From contig CP027241.1 of assembly GCA_002999035.1 (NCBI GenBank), positions 499,001 through 563,000 on the forward strand: 64,000 nucleotides of DNA. The letters are read 5' to 3'. This DNA comes from Lachnospiraceae bacterium oral taxon 500 (GTDB lineage: Bacteria; Bacillota; Clostridia; Lachnospirales; Vallitaleaceae). Below, piece by piece: positions 1-8,473 of the stretch (position 1 is its first letter; each line of letters starts with the position of its first letter). A program made the translations under genes and the position numbers. The notes under the pieces are model-generated. The model was not told the DNA's origin, ran no database searches, and was given only the letters and a program-made list of their open reading frames with translations.

Positions 1-456
1 CAGCGGAATCAAACCACCGTCACGACCCAATTTTTCCAAATCGGCCGGGTTCTTGTAACCGATAATATCGGCTAACTTACCGCTGGCCAGCATCATGCTG
101 AAAGCCTCTTCTTCATTAGCGTTGGACTGAGAAATTACGCCTTCCAGGCTGACATTGGTTTCTTTGGCAATTTCTTTCCAAATCATCCAGTCAGAGTTAA
201 ACGGCATATTGTTAAAGTTTAAGAAAATAGAGAAAGTTTTCGGGGTATCAGAAACCAGGCTGCTGGCTGCTTCTTCCTGCTTGCTGTCTTCTTTTCCGCT
301 TTCCGTTTTCGCATCCTCTTTTGCATCCGTTTTGTTTTCAGCAGTCGTTTCCTGCTTTTTGTCATCGGTCTTGGGTGCTTCTGTCTTGCCGCAGCCGGCA
401 AACAGAGAAACTACCAACACCAGCGCCAACATTAGGCTCAGTTTTTTCTTCATCAT
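1..456 (-). CDS. Extracellular solute-binding lipoprotein, 3' truncated by window edge
   Basis: N-terminal 152 codons of a lipoprotein; the rest lies beyond base 1. The start is MMKKKLSLM followed by a hydrophobic stretch and lipobox FAGC, then a long charged K/E/D/Q linker and a mature part beginning near TFSIFLNFNN. This architecture is that of family 1 solute-binding proteins paired with LplB/LplC-type sugar permeases, which lie just upstream (1646-2596, 735-1637). It probably captures a glycan fragment at the cell surface and delivers it to those permeases. GGAG lies about 4-5 nt before the ATG pair at 456/453. Family is inferred from context and the N-terminus; substrate cannot be read here. 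Confidence 0.75.
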   Translation of the reverse strand, partial: MMKKKLSLMLALVLVVSLFAGCGKTEAPKTDDKKQETTAENKTDAKEDAKTESGKEDSKQEEAASSLVSDTPKTFSIFLNFNNMPFNSDWMIWKEIAKETNVSLEGVISQSNANEEEAFSMMLASGKLADIIGYKNPADLEKLGRDGGLIPL

Positions 457-679
457 CTGTCTCCTTCTTTTTGTTACAGCTTAGGCAAACGCCAGATTAG
501 GCGCGGCTTGCTTAAGCTATAAACCATTTTGATAAATTATTATGTTTCTAAGTAAGACCGGATCTTACCCCTATAATAGAAAATTCTCCAAACTCGGCAG
601 TGGCTGCCCTTCTCTTGCATTTCAAGCGCAGCCGGCCTTTAGGAACATCTCTATTTTTCACGGCAAAACCGTTCTCTTT

Positions 680-705
680 ATATCAAATGAATCCTCATTT
701 TGATA
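680..705. promoter_or_regulatory. Imperfect palindrome between permease and binding-protein genes
   Basis: ATATCAAATGA and TCATTTTGATAT face each other across four bases, with one extra base in one arm. It sits 30 nt past the lplC-like stop and about 220 nt before the lipoprotein start. No T-tract follows on the minus strand, so it reads better as an operator or an mRNA-stabilising hairpin that separates abundant binding-protein mRNA from permease mRNA. The rest of the 278-nt gap shows nothing I recognise. Confidence 0.35.
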
Positions 706-734
706 TCTGTTTTTAGCATACGGTCACGCCAGAA

Positions 735-1637
735 TCAGCCCTTAACCGCACCGATGGTCGCGCCGCTCTTAAAATATTTCTGCACGAACGGATAGACAAT
801 CAACATCGGAATAATAGAAATTACAATTGTCGCATAAATCACCGTGGTCGGCGAAGATAGGGATGCCGCCGTTAAAATGGCCGAATCCGTTTCATTCGAT
901 ACCTTATCGACAATCATTTTCTTCAAAAATACCTGCAGCGGTACTTTGGTATCGCTGGTCAGCAGGCTCATTGCCCAGAAATAACCGTTCCAGCGGGTAA
1001 CCGCATAAAACATGCCCACAGTCGCCAGCGCCGGCTTAGACAGCGGCAAATAGATTCGCCAAAAAATACTTAAGTTTCTGGCACCGTCAATAATGGCCGC
1101 TTCTTCAATCGACTCCGGAAGCTGTTCAAAAAAGCTTTTTAAAATGATTAAATTATAAGTGTTAATGGCAAAGCCGAATAAAATTGCCGCTCTGGTATCA
1201 ATCAGATTGAAATCGACAAAATTGACATAGGTCGGAATGATACCGGCGTTAAACCACAGGGTAAAGACTGTCAGCAGTGTGAAGAACTTTTTAAAAATCA
1301 GCTGCTTCTTTGACAAAGCGTAAGCCATGGTCGCCGTAAAGAACATATTGACCAGTACCCCGGCCGCCGTATAAAAAATAGTATTGGCATATGCCGTCCA
1401 AATTCCCGGTTTTTTTGCTGCCGCCACATAACTGGCAATGGTCGGCGATTTCAGCCAAAACATCACCTCGCCGCCGTCAACATAAAGCGGCCGGCTGAGG
1501 GAAGCAATCACAACATAGTAAATCGGATAAAGCGATAAAATCGTAATGATAATACCGACTGCAACCATTACCATGTTAAATATTTTTTCATTCCTTGTCA
1601 TAAAGGCAGTTTCGGATATTCTTTTTTTCTCGTCCAT
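735..1637 (-). CDS. Carbohydrate ABC transporter permease, LplC/YtcP type
   Basis: A 300-aa inner-membrane permease of the MalG/LplC branch. Six hydrophobic segments are visible, the first around residues 20-42. The cytoplasmic EAA loop that contacts the ATPase is present as EEAAIIDGARNLSIFWRIYLP and is followed by a transmembrane segment. A GGAGGG site precedes the ATG at 1637. It begins 8 nt after the LplB-like gene stops, so the two are one transcript and form the heterodimeric channel. The dedicated ATPase is absent, as is common for Lpl-type systems that share an MsmX-like ATPase encoded elsewhere. Probable substrate: oligosaccharides released from a sulfated uronic-acid polymer, judged from the neighbours only. 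Confidence 0.9.
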   Translation of the reverse strand: MDEKKRISETAFMTRNEKIFNMVMVAVGIIITILSLYPIYYVVIASLSRPLYVDGGEVMFWLKSPTIASYVAAAKKPGIWTAYANTIFYTAAGVLVNMFFTATMAYALSKKQLIFKKFFTLLTVFTLWFNAGIIPTYVNFVDFNLIDTRAAILFGFAINTYNLIILKSFFEQLPESIEEAAIIDGARNLSIFWRIYLPLSKPALATVGMFYAVTRWNGYFWAMSLLTSDTKVPLQVFLKKMIVDKVSNETDSAILTAASLSSPTTVIYATIVISIIPMLIVYPFVQKYFKSGATIGAVKG

Positions 1638-1645
1638 AATCCCTC

Positions 1646-2596
1646 CTACCAGATTGAAGTCTGTGATACTTTTTTGCTGAGTTTATTGGCAATCACTACC
1701 AAAACAAGGGCAACTATCGCTTCAAATAAGCCGGCCGCCGTCGCCAGCCCGTAATTGCGGTTGCTCAGACCCGTCCGGTAAACATAGGTCGCAATAACAT
1801 CGGCGGTAGAGAATGTTGACGGCAGGTAAAGCAAAATGATCGCCTCAAATCCAACCTTAACCATTTTACCGATATTTAAGACCAGCATAACCAAAACAAT
1901 CGGACTAATCCCCGGCAGAGTGACATTCCAAATCTGCTGGAGCTTAGTTGCGCCGTCTACCTTGGCAGCTTCATACAGTGCCGGGTCAATCCCCATAATT
2001 GCGGCAATATAAACAATCGAGCTAAAGCCCGCTGTCTGCCACAAAGTCATCAGCGTATAAATCGGCCGAAAATACTCGGGCTTCGTCATAAAATAAGTTG
2101 CCTCGCCGCCTAATTTTTTAATGAAGAAATTAATAATACCGGTACTCGGCGACAGGAAATTGATAACCATACCGCAAACGACCACTACCGAAATAAAATA
2201 CGGCAGAAAAGTCGCCGTCTGGGTCAGGCGGCTGACCCATTTGTTTTTCATTTCCGTGATGGCAATTGCCAGCAAAATCGGCAGCGGAAAAACAATCACT
2301 AACTGCCACAGGGCAATCATCAGTGTATTGACCACGGTTCGCGAAAAATCCGGACCGCTCAAAAATTGAACAAAGTTAGCCAGGCCGACAAAACGACTGC
2401 CGCCTATGCCCCGAAAAATATTATACTCATAAAACGCAATCCGTAGCCCCGCCATCGGCCGATAAGCAAACAATAGGTACCAAAGCAAACCTGGCAACAG
2501 CAAAATCAGGAGATCGCCATCTCTTTTAAACTGCTTCCACAGAGAAAGCTCTCTTTTCCTGATTTTTTTTACTTTTTGATTTTTCTGCTTTTCCAT
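1646..2596 (-). CDS. Carbohydrate ABC transporter permease, LplB/YteP type
   Basis: A 316-aa permease of the LplB family. After a basic N-terminus with several Lys/Arg residues come six hydrophobic segments; the phrase LLPGLLWYLLFAYRPMAGLRIAF around residues 33-56 is typical of the family. The EAA loop reads EAAKVDGATKLQQIWNVTLP. GAGGAG lies 3 nt before the ATG. It is the first of the two permease genes, separated by 175 nt from the AraC-type regulator upstream, so the transporter genes may have their own promoter or depend on read-through from the enzyme genes. Confidence 0.9.
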   Translation of the reverse strand: MEKQKNQKVKKIRKRELSLWKQFKRDGDLLILLLPGLLWYLLFAYRPMAGLRIAFYEYNIFRGIGGSRFVGLANFVQFLSGPDFSRTVVNTLMIALWQLVIVFPLPILLAIAITEMKNKWVSRLTQTATFLPYFISVVVVCGMVINFLSPSTGIINFFIKKLGGEATYFMTKPEYFRPIYTLMTLWQTAGFSSIVYIAAIMGIDPALYEAAKVDGATKLQQIWNVTLPGISPIVLVMLVLNIGKMVKVGFEAIILLYLPSTFSTADVIATYVYRTGLSNRNYGLATAAGLFEAIVALVLVVIANKLSKKVSQTSIW

Positions 2597-2771
2597 GTAC
2601 TCCTCTTACTCCGTTTCTTCGGTGGTTTTGTGTTTCCGTTGATTTTATACTATCATAAGTTTTGCCAAAAAGATATCGCCATTTTTCCAACGATTGTCAT
2701 TTTTCCATAAACAAAATCGGAAGTCGCCCATTTTCAAGGGAAAAAGTCACAGTCAAGGCAATAGCATAATC

Positions 2772-4907
2772 CTACTCCCTCTCCGCAAATGCCTTCGGGG
2801 TCAAACCGACATGCTTGGAAAACACCCGAATAAAAGTATTGGCACTGTTAAAGCCAACTCGCTCGGCCACCTCACTGATTTTGGCATCCGGCTGTGCCCG
2901 CAGGATTTCCTTGGCTCTTTCAATCCGGAAATTATTCAGGTAAGTTTTGAAGTTTTCCCCAACCGACTGCTTAAACAGCATGGAGCAATATTTTTCCGAA
3001 GCGTTGATCTTTTCTGCCAAATCCACCAGCATAATATCTTCATGATAATGCTCCTCAATATAGGTTAAAAGTGTCTTGGCCAAATCGTCGTCCTCCTGCT
3101 TTTCCTTGGAGGCGACAAAGTTTAAAATATCACTGATATCCTGGCGGATTCTGGCAAAAATCTCCGGATTCTGCCATTCCTCGTCCAATTCGTGCAAATC
3201 GTACTTCAGCGGAATCTCCATATAAAACTCGCGCAAAATCCGGTGCAGCGTGCCGGTCAGCATCAGAACAAAACGACGCTGAGTCTGGGGAGCGGAAGCC
3301 ATAATTTTTTCGTTCTGGCTGATAATCCGGTCAAACAGTTTCAAACTTTCCGGATTGCCTCTCAGTACCGCCTGAATCAGACTGTTTTCCGCCGCCAAAG
3401 GATACGAGTAATTCTCATCCGCCTTCAGCGGAATCAGGTCGGCGCTTAAAAATCTCTGCTGCCGGTACAAATATTTATATTGCAGCAGTAAAGAGCATTG
3501 CAAATATAAGGTTTTAATACTCTCCATGCCAAAACCCGGGTCGCTCAGGGCAATCTGCACCTCAGCGTCAGCCGGACTGTCCTCTAATTTTTCACTGATA
3601 AAGCGTCTGGCCGCCTCCAGTGATTCCGCTTCTAAAATCAAAGTGCAGGAGATATCCTCGGTATTGATATACCGAACTCCGGCGCTGCTTTCTAATTTTT
3701 CCTGTAAATACTGTTTAAATAAATAGCATTTTTCTTCACTTGCCAGATTATGCAGACTAAAAACCGCCACCACATAGAGCTGCCCCTCTTTTCGGTCAGC
3801 TTCCGGCGGCAGGATGCCAAACAGCAAATCCCGGTTTTGTTTGTAATGTAACAGTCTTTCCTTTTCCGACAGCGTTTCCCTCAAATCCTTTGATAACTGG
3901 TGCGCCTGCGCCGCCCCCTGCTTTAAAAGCTTAATCTCGTCGTGCTCATTATCCGCCGGAACAATACTTTTCGTTTCCGTCACCAGCTCCTTAATCGGCC
4001 GGTACAGGCTTCGGGTAATCAATGAACTGACCGCCGCAATCAGCGCCGCCAGCGCCAAAAAAGGCAGTAAAAAATAAAAGAAGAAGAACGCCATATCCGG
4101 TTTTTTCTTCTCATAGGAGGCTGTCAGAATCCAGTCCAGTCCATCCAGCCAGCGGGCAAACACAACTTCTTTCCGCGATTCGATTAACTCCCGGCCATCA
4201 CTTACTATCGCCTGCATTTGTTCATAGCTGATATTTTTTCGACCGGCAAAAATCGTCTGATGATCCGCTAAGTTCCACGATACCGCCGGAGCAAAATCAA
4301 TCAGTTCGGCCAGCGGAACCTGCAAAAAGATGAGGTACGGCCGATCCTGCAGCCGGTCATATTTCATATAATGCAGCACTCTCTCCCGCTCAAAAGAAAA
4401 GCTGGCACCGTTTCCTCGTGCCGTCAGTTTCTCCGACTGCTCCGCCAGTGCTCCGGCATCGCCGAAAAACTCCTCCGCAAAGCTCTCCTTACCGGTCGTG
4501 CCATAAGGAGTAATCACCGATGCGCTTTTTTCCGGAATGGTAATCGACAGCACGAACGCTGCGTTTAAATAGCGGGAAGATACCCTCGTCAGTCGGTCTT
4601 TGAGCCGGGAACTATACAAATAGTACTCGCCGCGGGTGGACGCGCTCAAAAAGCTTTGCAGTTCCTGACTTTTTTCAATTGTGTGCAAAGCCTCGGCAAT
4701 GATCTCGCTCTTGAGCGAGGCATTGCCGAGCGTTTTTTCAACCGATTCGTCCATCGCCGTCCGGTAATCGCGGGCATTCATCTGAAATACCAGCCCGAAA
4801 ATGACCGGTACCAAAATGGATGTCAGAATCAGGGAAAGCATCAAATTCATAATGTACATTTTCTTTTGATATTTCCCATAGCGTTGAAAAATGACTTTGC
4901 TTTTCAT
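2772..4907 (-). CDS. Membrane-anchored AraC-family transcriptional regulator
   Basis: A 711-aa regulator with an N-terminal membrane helix (about residues 17-40), an extracytoplasmic sensor of roughly 230 residues, a second membrane helix (about 270-297), a cytoplasmic middle region, and a C-terminal AraC double helix-turn-helix (about 612-708) ending with the VAERVGFNSANTFIRVFSKH type signature. This is the YesS-like layout found beside Lpl-type sugar transporters in Firmicutes, where it senses an extracellular sugar and activates the neighbouring locus. The ATG follows the GH88 stop by a single base, implying translational coupling. Likely targets are the sulfatase operon and the transporter genes. 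Ligand unknown. Confidence 0.88.
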   Translation of the reverse strand: MKSKVIFQRYGKYQKKMYIMNLMLSLILTSILVPVIFGLVFQMNARDYRTAMDESVEKTLGNASLKSEIIAEALHTIEKSQELQSFLSASTRGEYYLYSSRLKDRLTRVSSRYLNAAFVLSITIPEKSASVITPYGTTGKESFAEEFFGDAGALAEQSEKLTARGNGASFSFERERVLHYMKYDRLQDRPYLIFLQVPLAELIDFAPAVSWNLADHQTIFAGRKNISYEQMQAIVSDGRELIESRKEVVFARWLDGLDWILTASYEKKKPDMAFFFFYFLLPFLALAALIAAVSSLITRSLYRPIKELVTETKSIVPADNEHDEIKLLKQGAAQAHQLSKDLRETLSEKERLLHYKQNRDLLFGILPPEADRKEGQLYVVAVFSLHNLASEEKCYLFKQYLQEKLESSAGVRYINTEDISCTLILEAESLEAARRFISEKLEDSPADAEVQIALSDPGFGMESIKTLYLQCSLLLQYKYLYRQQRFLSADLIPLKADENYSYPLAAENSLIQAVLRGNPESLKLFDRIISQNEKIMASAPQTQRRFVLMLTGTLHRILREFYMEIPLKYDLHELDEEWQNPEIFARIRQDISDILNFVASKEKQEDDDLAKTLLTYIEEHYHEDIMLVDLAEKINASEKYCSMLFKQSVGENFKTYLNNFRIERAKEILRAQPDAKISEVAERVGFNSANTFIRVFSKHVGLTPKAFAERE

Positions 4908-4908
4908 T

Positions 4909-6072
4909 TTACCAATATAACTCCCAATCTTTGCTGCATCTTACCAATGCTTCCAAGTAAAAATAATCTCCCCAGGTGTTGCATTCGTCGACATTGCGGT
5001 TGACGCCGGCGTTAAACGGGCTTTTTCTGACATATACGCCATGCAGCAGGAGGCCGTTGGATTCCGCCGGGCTCTTAACAGCATAATTCTCAATCAGCGA
5101 TCTTAAAATCCGCATCGCAATATTGGTATAGTATTCTGCCTTATCCGCCGGTAAATATTTGGCCATTTCCAGCATACCGCAAACTGCAATCGCCGCTGCC
5201 GAACTGTCCCGCGGCTCATCGGAACCGTCGGTAAACTCAAAGTCCCAATACGGCACCAGATCTTTCGGCAAATGCTCAATAAAGAAATCCGTCATCTTAT
5301 AAAAAGTATCCAGGTATTCCGGACGTTTCACATAGCGGTAACTGAGCGCCGTACCGTAAATCCCCCAAGCCTGTCCCCGCGACCAGGCCGAGGTATTGCT
5401 GTAACCCTGATGCGTTACACCGTACATCGGCTCGCCGGTTTCTTTATTGAAATAATAAGTATGATGAGTGGAGTTGTCTTCCCGCAATACTACTTTTAAA
5501 GCGGTATGGATATGCTTGGTCGCAATCTCTTCATATTTCTTATCACCGGTCACCTCGCTCGCCCAGTACAGCAGCGGCAAGTTCAGCAGACAGTCAATGA
5601 TCAGCCGATAATTATCATCCGCTCCCATTTGTCCCCAAGCCTGAATAAAATCACCCTTGGGCTGATAGCGGGAAATCAAATTGTCCGCTGCTAACACAGC
5701 CGCCTGCTTGCCTTCTTCGCTGCCGGTCAGCTTATAAGCCGCAACGCAGGAAAGGCTGTATAAAAAGCCCATATCATGATGATCCACATCAATCCGCTCC
5801 TTGATTCGATTTAAAAAGCTGTGAACATGCTTTTGGCCAATCTCCTTAAACCGTTCATCGCCGGTCATTTCATAGGCCAGCCACAACTGTCCCGTCCAAA
5901 AGCCGGAGGTCCAGGTCGTGTTATCCGATGGTGCATAAAAATTATCAGTCGTTCCATCCACCTTAAAATTGTCCGTAAACTTATCCAAATCGGCGCGAAT
6001 CACGGTTACTGCGGTATCCACCGCCTGTTTGATTTCTTCTTTGTTTGCTGCTTGATAGTCCATGTAGTTCAT
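4909..6072 (-). CDS. GH88-family unsaturated glucuronyl hydrolase
   Basis: A 387-aa cytoplasmic enzyme (no signal peptide) that hydrates the double bond left on the non-reducing uronic acid after a polysaccharide lyase has cut, releasing the unsaturated sugar. Family motifs are clear: SGFWTGQLWLAYE near residues 56-68, HDMGF with Asp100, IIDCLLNLPLLYW with Asp160, and GYSNTSAWSRGQAWG. Asp100 and Asp160 correspond to the two catalytic Asp residues of Bacillus UGL. Usual length for the family. It lies 33 nt after the sulfatase gene. With the sulfatase it indicates growth on a glycosaminoglycan or another sulfated uronic-acid glycan; no lyase gene is in the window. Confidence 0.92.
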   Translation of the reverse strand: MNYMDYQAANKEEIKQAVDTAVTVIRADLDKFTDNFKVDGTTDNFYAPSDNTTWTSGFWTGQLWLAYEMTGDERFKEIGQKHVHSFLNRIKERIDVDHHDMGFLYSLSCVAAYKLTGSEEGKQAAVLAADNLISRYQPKGDFIQAWGQMGADDNYRLIIDCLLNLPLLYWASEVTGDKKYEEIATKHIHTALKVVLREDNSTHHTYYFNKETGEPMYGVTHQGYSNTSAWSRGQAWGIYGTALSYRYVKRPEYLDTFYKMTDFFIEHLPKDLVPYWDFEFTDGSDEPRDSSAAAIAVCGMLEMAKYLPADKAEYYTNIAMRILRSLIENYAVKSPAESNGLLLHGVYVRKSPFNAGVNRNVDECNTWGDYFYLEALVRCSKDWELYW

Positions 6073-6105
6073 GCTTCTTTCCCTTTCTTATATAGGTTGA
6101 AAATC

Positions 6106-7512
6106 TTAAAAAATTGACTGCATTAAAAACGGATCCTGAATTAGCTGCAAATGCTCTTCCAGAACCGGATCCCATTTCCGGCAAAACTCATCGTGCGGTG
6201 ACAACACGACCGGTGAAAGCTGATAGGGGTCTTTTGTCAGGTCGTAATAATAGCGCTTCTGCTTTTTCCCCGGCTCGATACCGTTGTCAATCACATAGGT
6301 AAAATCTTTCCCCCTAAGCCCCCGCCAGCCGAAGGCTTTGTTATTTAGGCCCAGCTGCCGGTAAGGTGCAATCAGCTCCGGCATTCCCGGAATCATAGAT
6401 AAAAATACGGCTTCCGTTTCCGTCTGTCTCCGGTAGGCCTGATTCGTCAAATCCTGCGCCGCTCCGGCCGGGTCAATCAGCGGGAGAAAGCTTTTGCCCT
6501 GCACCGTATCCGGAATCGGCAGCCCCGCCAGATCCAATAAAGTCGGCATATGATCCATGCTGGCAAAAAGCGTATCCGTCCGTCCCGGCGCAATCCCCTT
6601 GCCCCTGACCATGAAGGGAATCCGAATCGACTCCTCGTACCAGATATTTTTGCCCATCAAACCCTGCGAACCCATCATATCGCCGTGGTCAGCACTTAAA
6701 ATAACAATCGTGTCCTCCTTTAATCCGGCTGCTTCCAAATAATCCAACAACCGGCCGAAGTTCTCATCCAGCCCCCGAATGGCTGCGTAGTATTCCCGGT
6801 ATTTTTTCAAATATGCCGGATCCTCTCGCCACTCGGCCGGGACATTCGGTGAAAAATCGGCGGCTTCCGGCTGAGCTGCCAAATATTTGTCCGGCACCTG
6901 CTCATACGGCGGATGCGGCGGATTCCACGAGATAACCATGCAAAACGGCTTCGTCTGATCGCGGTTCTGCAAAAAGCCAAGTGCTCGATTCGTTTCCACC
7001 TCCACCGACCAGCTGCCCGGATAAATCGGCTGCTGTGAAGACTGCCAATAGTGCGGGTTTAAATGCTCGTCCATTGCTCCATAGGAAAACCAGTAGTCAA
7101 AACCATGCCGCCGTTCCCCATCCGGAGTATACGCATCCCATTCCTTGGCGGTCGAGGCCGGCTCCTTAAAAAAGTTCTTTTCACTGGCATCCAAATGCCA
7201 CTTGCCGATATAGGCCGTTTGATAGCCATGCTCTTTAAATACCTCACCAAAGGTTACTTCCTGCGGTTTCAGGCAAACCACTTCATCTAAGCCAATCTTA
7301 CAGTTTGTCCACATACCGCAGGCATAGGGATATTTCCCGGTTAACAGCGCCGCCCGGTGCGGCGAACACAAAGGGTAACTGCTGATCGCCTGATCAAAGA
7401 CCAAGCTTTCGGCCGCAAACTCATCCATCCGCGGTGTCTGCACCGGCTCGCCCTCAAATCCCAGCGCCGTTTTTCGCCATTGATCGGCAAAGACATATAA
7501 AATATTTTTCAT
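6106..7512 (-). CDS. Type I sulfatase (formylglycine-dependent)
   Basis: A cytoplasmic arylsulfatase-family enzyme that removes sulfate from glycan fragments after import. From the alternative first Met at 7515, residues Cys50-Ser-Pro-His-Arg54 match the C-x-P-x-R sulfatase signature; the Cys must be oxidised to formylglycine, in anaerobes usually by a radical-SAM maturase, which is not in this window. Metal-site residues Asp11 and the late SADHGD motif are present. I prefer the second ATG (7512) because GAGG sits only 2 nt from the first but 5 nt from the second. First gene of the sulfatase-GH88-regulator operon. No signal peptide, which fits import before desulfation. Confidence 0.92.
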   Translation of the reverse strand: MKNILYVFADQWRKTALGFEGEPVQTPRMDEFAAESLVFDQAISSYPLCSPHRAALLTGKYPYACGMWTNCKIGLDEVVCLKPQEVTFGEVFKEHGYQTAYIGKWHLDASEKNFFKEPASTAKEWDAYTPDGERRHGFDYWFSYGAMDEHLNPHYWQSSQQPIYPGSWSVEVETNRALGFLQNRDQTKPFCMVISWNPPHPPYEQVPDKYLAAQPEAADFSPNVPAEWREDPAYLKKYREYYAAIRGLDENFGRLLDYLEAAGLKEDTIVILSADHGDMMGSQGLMGKNIWYEESIRIPFMVRGKGIAPGRTDTLFASMDHMPTLLDLAGLPIPDTVQGKSFLPLIDPAGAAQDLTNQAYRRQTETEAVFLSMIPGMPELIAPYRQLGLNNKAFGWRGLRGKDFTYVIDNGIEPGKKQKRYYYDLTKDPYQLSPVVLSPHDEFCRKWDPVLEEHLQLIQDPFLMQSIF

Positions 7513-7573
7513 CATAACCTCATTTCTATCTTTTGATTGTGTACCAACAGTTTAGGTAAGCAGATACTTATGC

Positions 7574-7638
7574 CTAACGCCCACACTCGTAATTCGTTGA
7601 AATATGAGCGAATTACGACCAGCTTACCTGAACTGAAC
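7574..7638. repeat. Short palindromic repeat, copy A
   Basis: CTAACGCCCACACTCGTAATTC is followed by 14 bases and then GAATTACGA, giving a perfect CGTAATTCG/CGAATTACG hairpin. The same flanking words recur at 17474-17540. It lies about 60 nt upstream of the sulfatase start, so it is within the promoter or leader region of that operon. Function unknown. Confidence 0.5.
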
Positions 7639-7697
7639 CATTGCAACATACGAAAAAATCCTGCTTCTCTCTTTGCGCAGCCTCTTTATTTCCCCGG

Positions 7698-8381
7698 CTA
7701 TAACACTTGCACACACAGCCATAACAACAACAAATGCGCCGGATAAAAAGCATAAAAAAAGTATTTCAGGGCCGGGCCTTTTTTCCCGTTAAACAGCAGC
7801 AAGGCCGGAAAGCTTAATGCCGCAAGACATTCAATGTATTGCCCCCAGAAAAACCGACCGGAAAGAAACGTATACATCATGCCATAACCTATCAGCAGCA
7901 AAACAGCCATAGCATACTTTCGTACTGGCTGATTTCGGTAATAATAAAAACTCATCACCCAAATCACGCCCCAGGCGCCGTAATCCGTCTGTAAATAAGA
8001 AGCCGCACAGGCAAACAGCAGCGTAAGTCCCCAGAAAACAAACAAATTCTGCCGCTCCGCCGGAAGCTTCCTGTAAAAGTAAAGCACCGCCAGCGCCAGG
8101 CTGAATGTCCACATCACATTTTGATGCGCCAAGTGCACTGTTTCGCCCCAAAACGCCAAATCAAACGGCAGTTCCGATATCACGGCAAAAAGCAGCATCC
8201 GGCCCAGATATTTCTCCAAACTCTTTGTCCGGGTCATTCCTTCCACTAAAAGAAAAGCAAAGATCGGAAAAGCAATCCGGCCAATCATCCGCAAAATTAT
8301 ATACTGCGGGAAAAAAATCGCTCCGATATGATCAATTGCCATTGTTATAATCGCAATCATTTTCAGCCAAAATGTTGACAT
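7698..8381 (-). CDS. TraX-family membrane protein
   Basis: A 227-aa integral membrane protein with about eight hydrophobic segments. The N-terminus, with KMIAIITMAIDHIGA and later MIGRIAFPIFAFLLVEG, is the hallmark of the TraX family, named for the F-plasmid pilin acetylase but widespread in Firmicute chromosomes without conjugation genes. The family is a distant branch of membrane acyltransferases, so surface acetylation is a possible role, though no target is evident. It is flanked by the sulfatase operon and a two-component system and has no obvious partner here. Start chosen at the only ATG preceding the conserved N-terminal motif. Confidence 0.85.
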   Translation of the reverse strand: MSTFWLKMIAIITMAIDHIGAIFFPQYIILRMIGRIAFPIFAFLLVEGMTRTKSLEKYLGRMLLFAVISELPFDLAFWGETVHLAHQNVMWTFSLALAVLYFYRKLPAERQNLFVFWGLTLLFACAASYLQTDYGAWGVIWVMSFYYYRNQPVRKYAMAVLLLIGYGMMYTFLSGRFFWGQYIECLAALSFPALLLFNGKKGPALKYFFYAFYPAHLLLLWLCVQVL

Positions 8382-8473
8382 TGGCCGCTCCTTTCTGCTG
8401 CCGCCTTAGCGGCAATATACTGCCATCGATAGTTCTGCCCGAATGCCTTTTCGGCCTGACTTGCCTGCATCCG

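Noticed and set aside
7698-8381. TraX as evidence for a conjugative element
   Set aside because: No relaxase, coupling protein, T4SS or integrase genes are present; TraX-family genes are common on Firmicute chromosomes.
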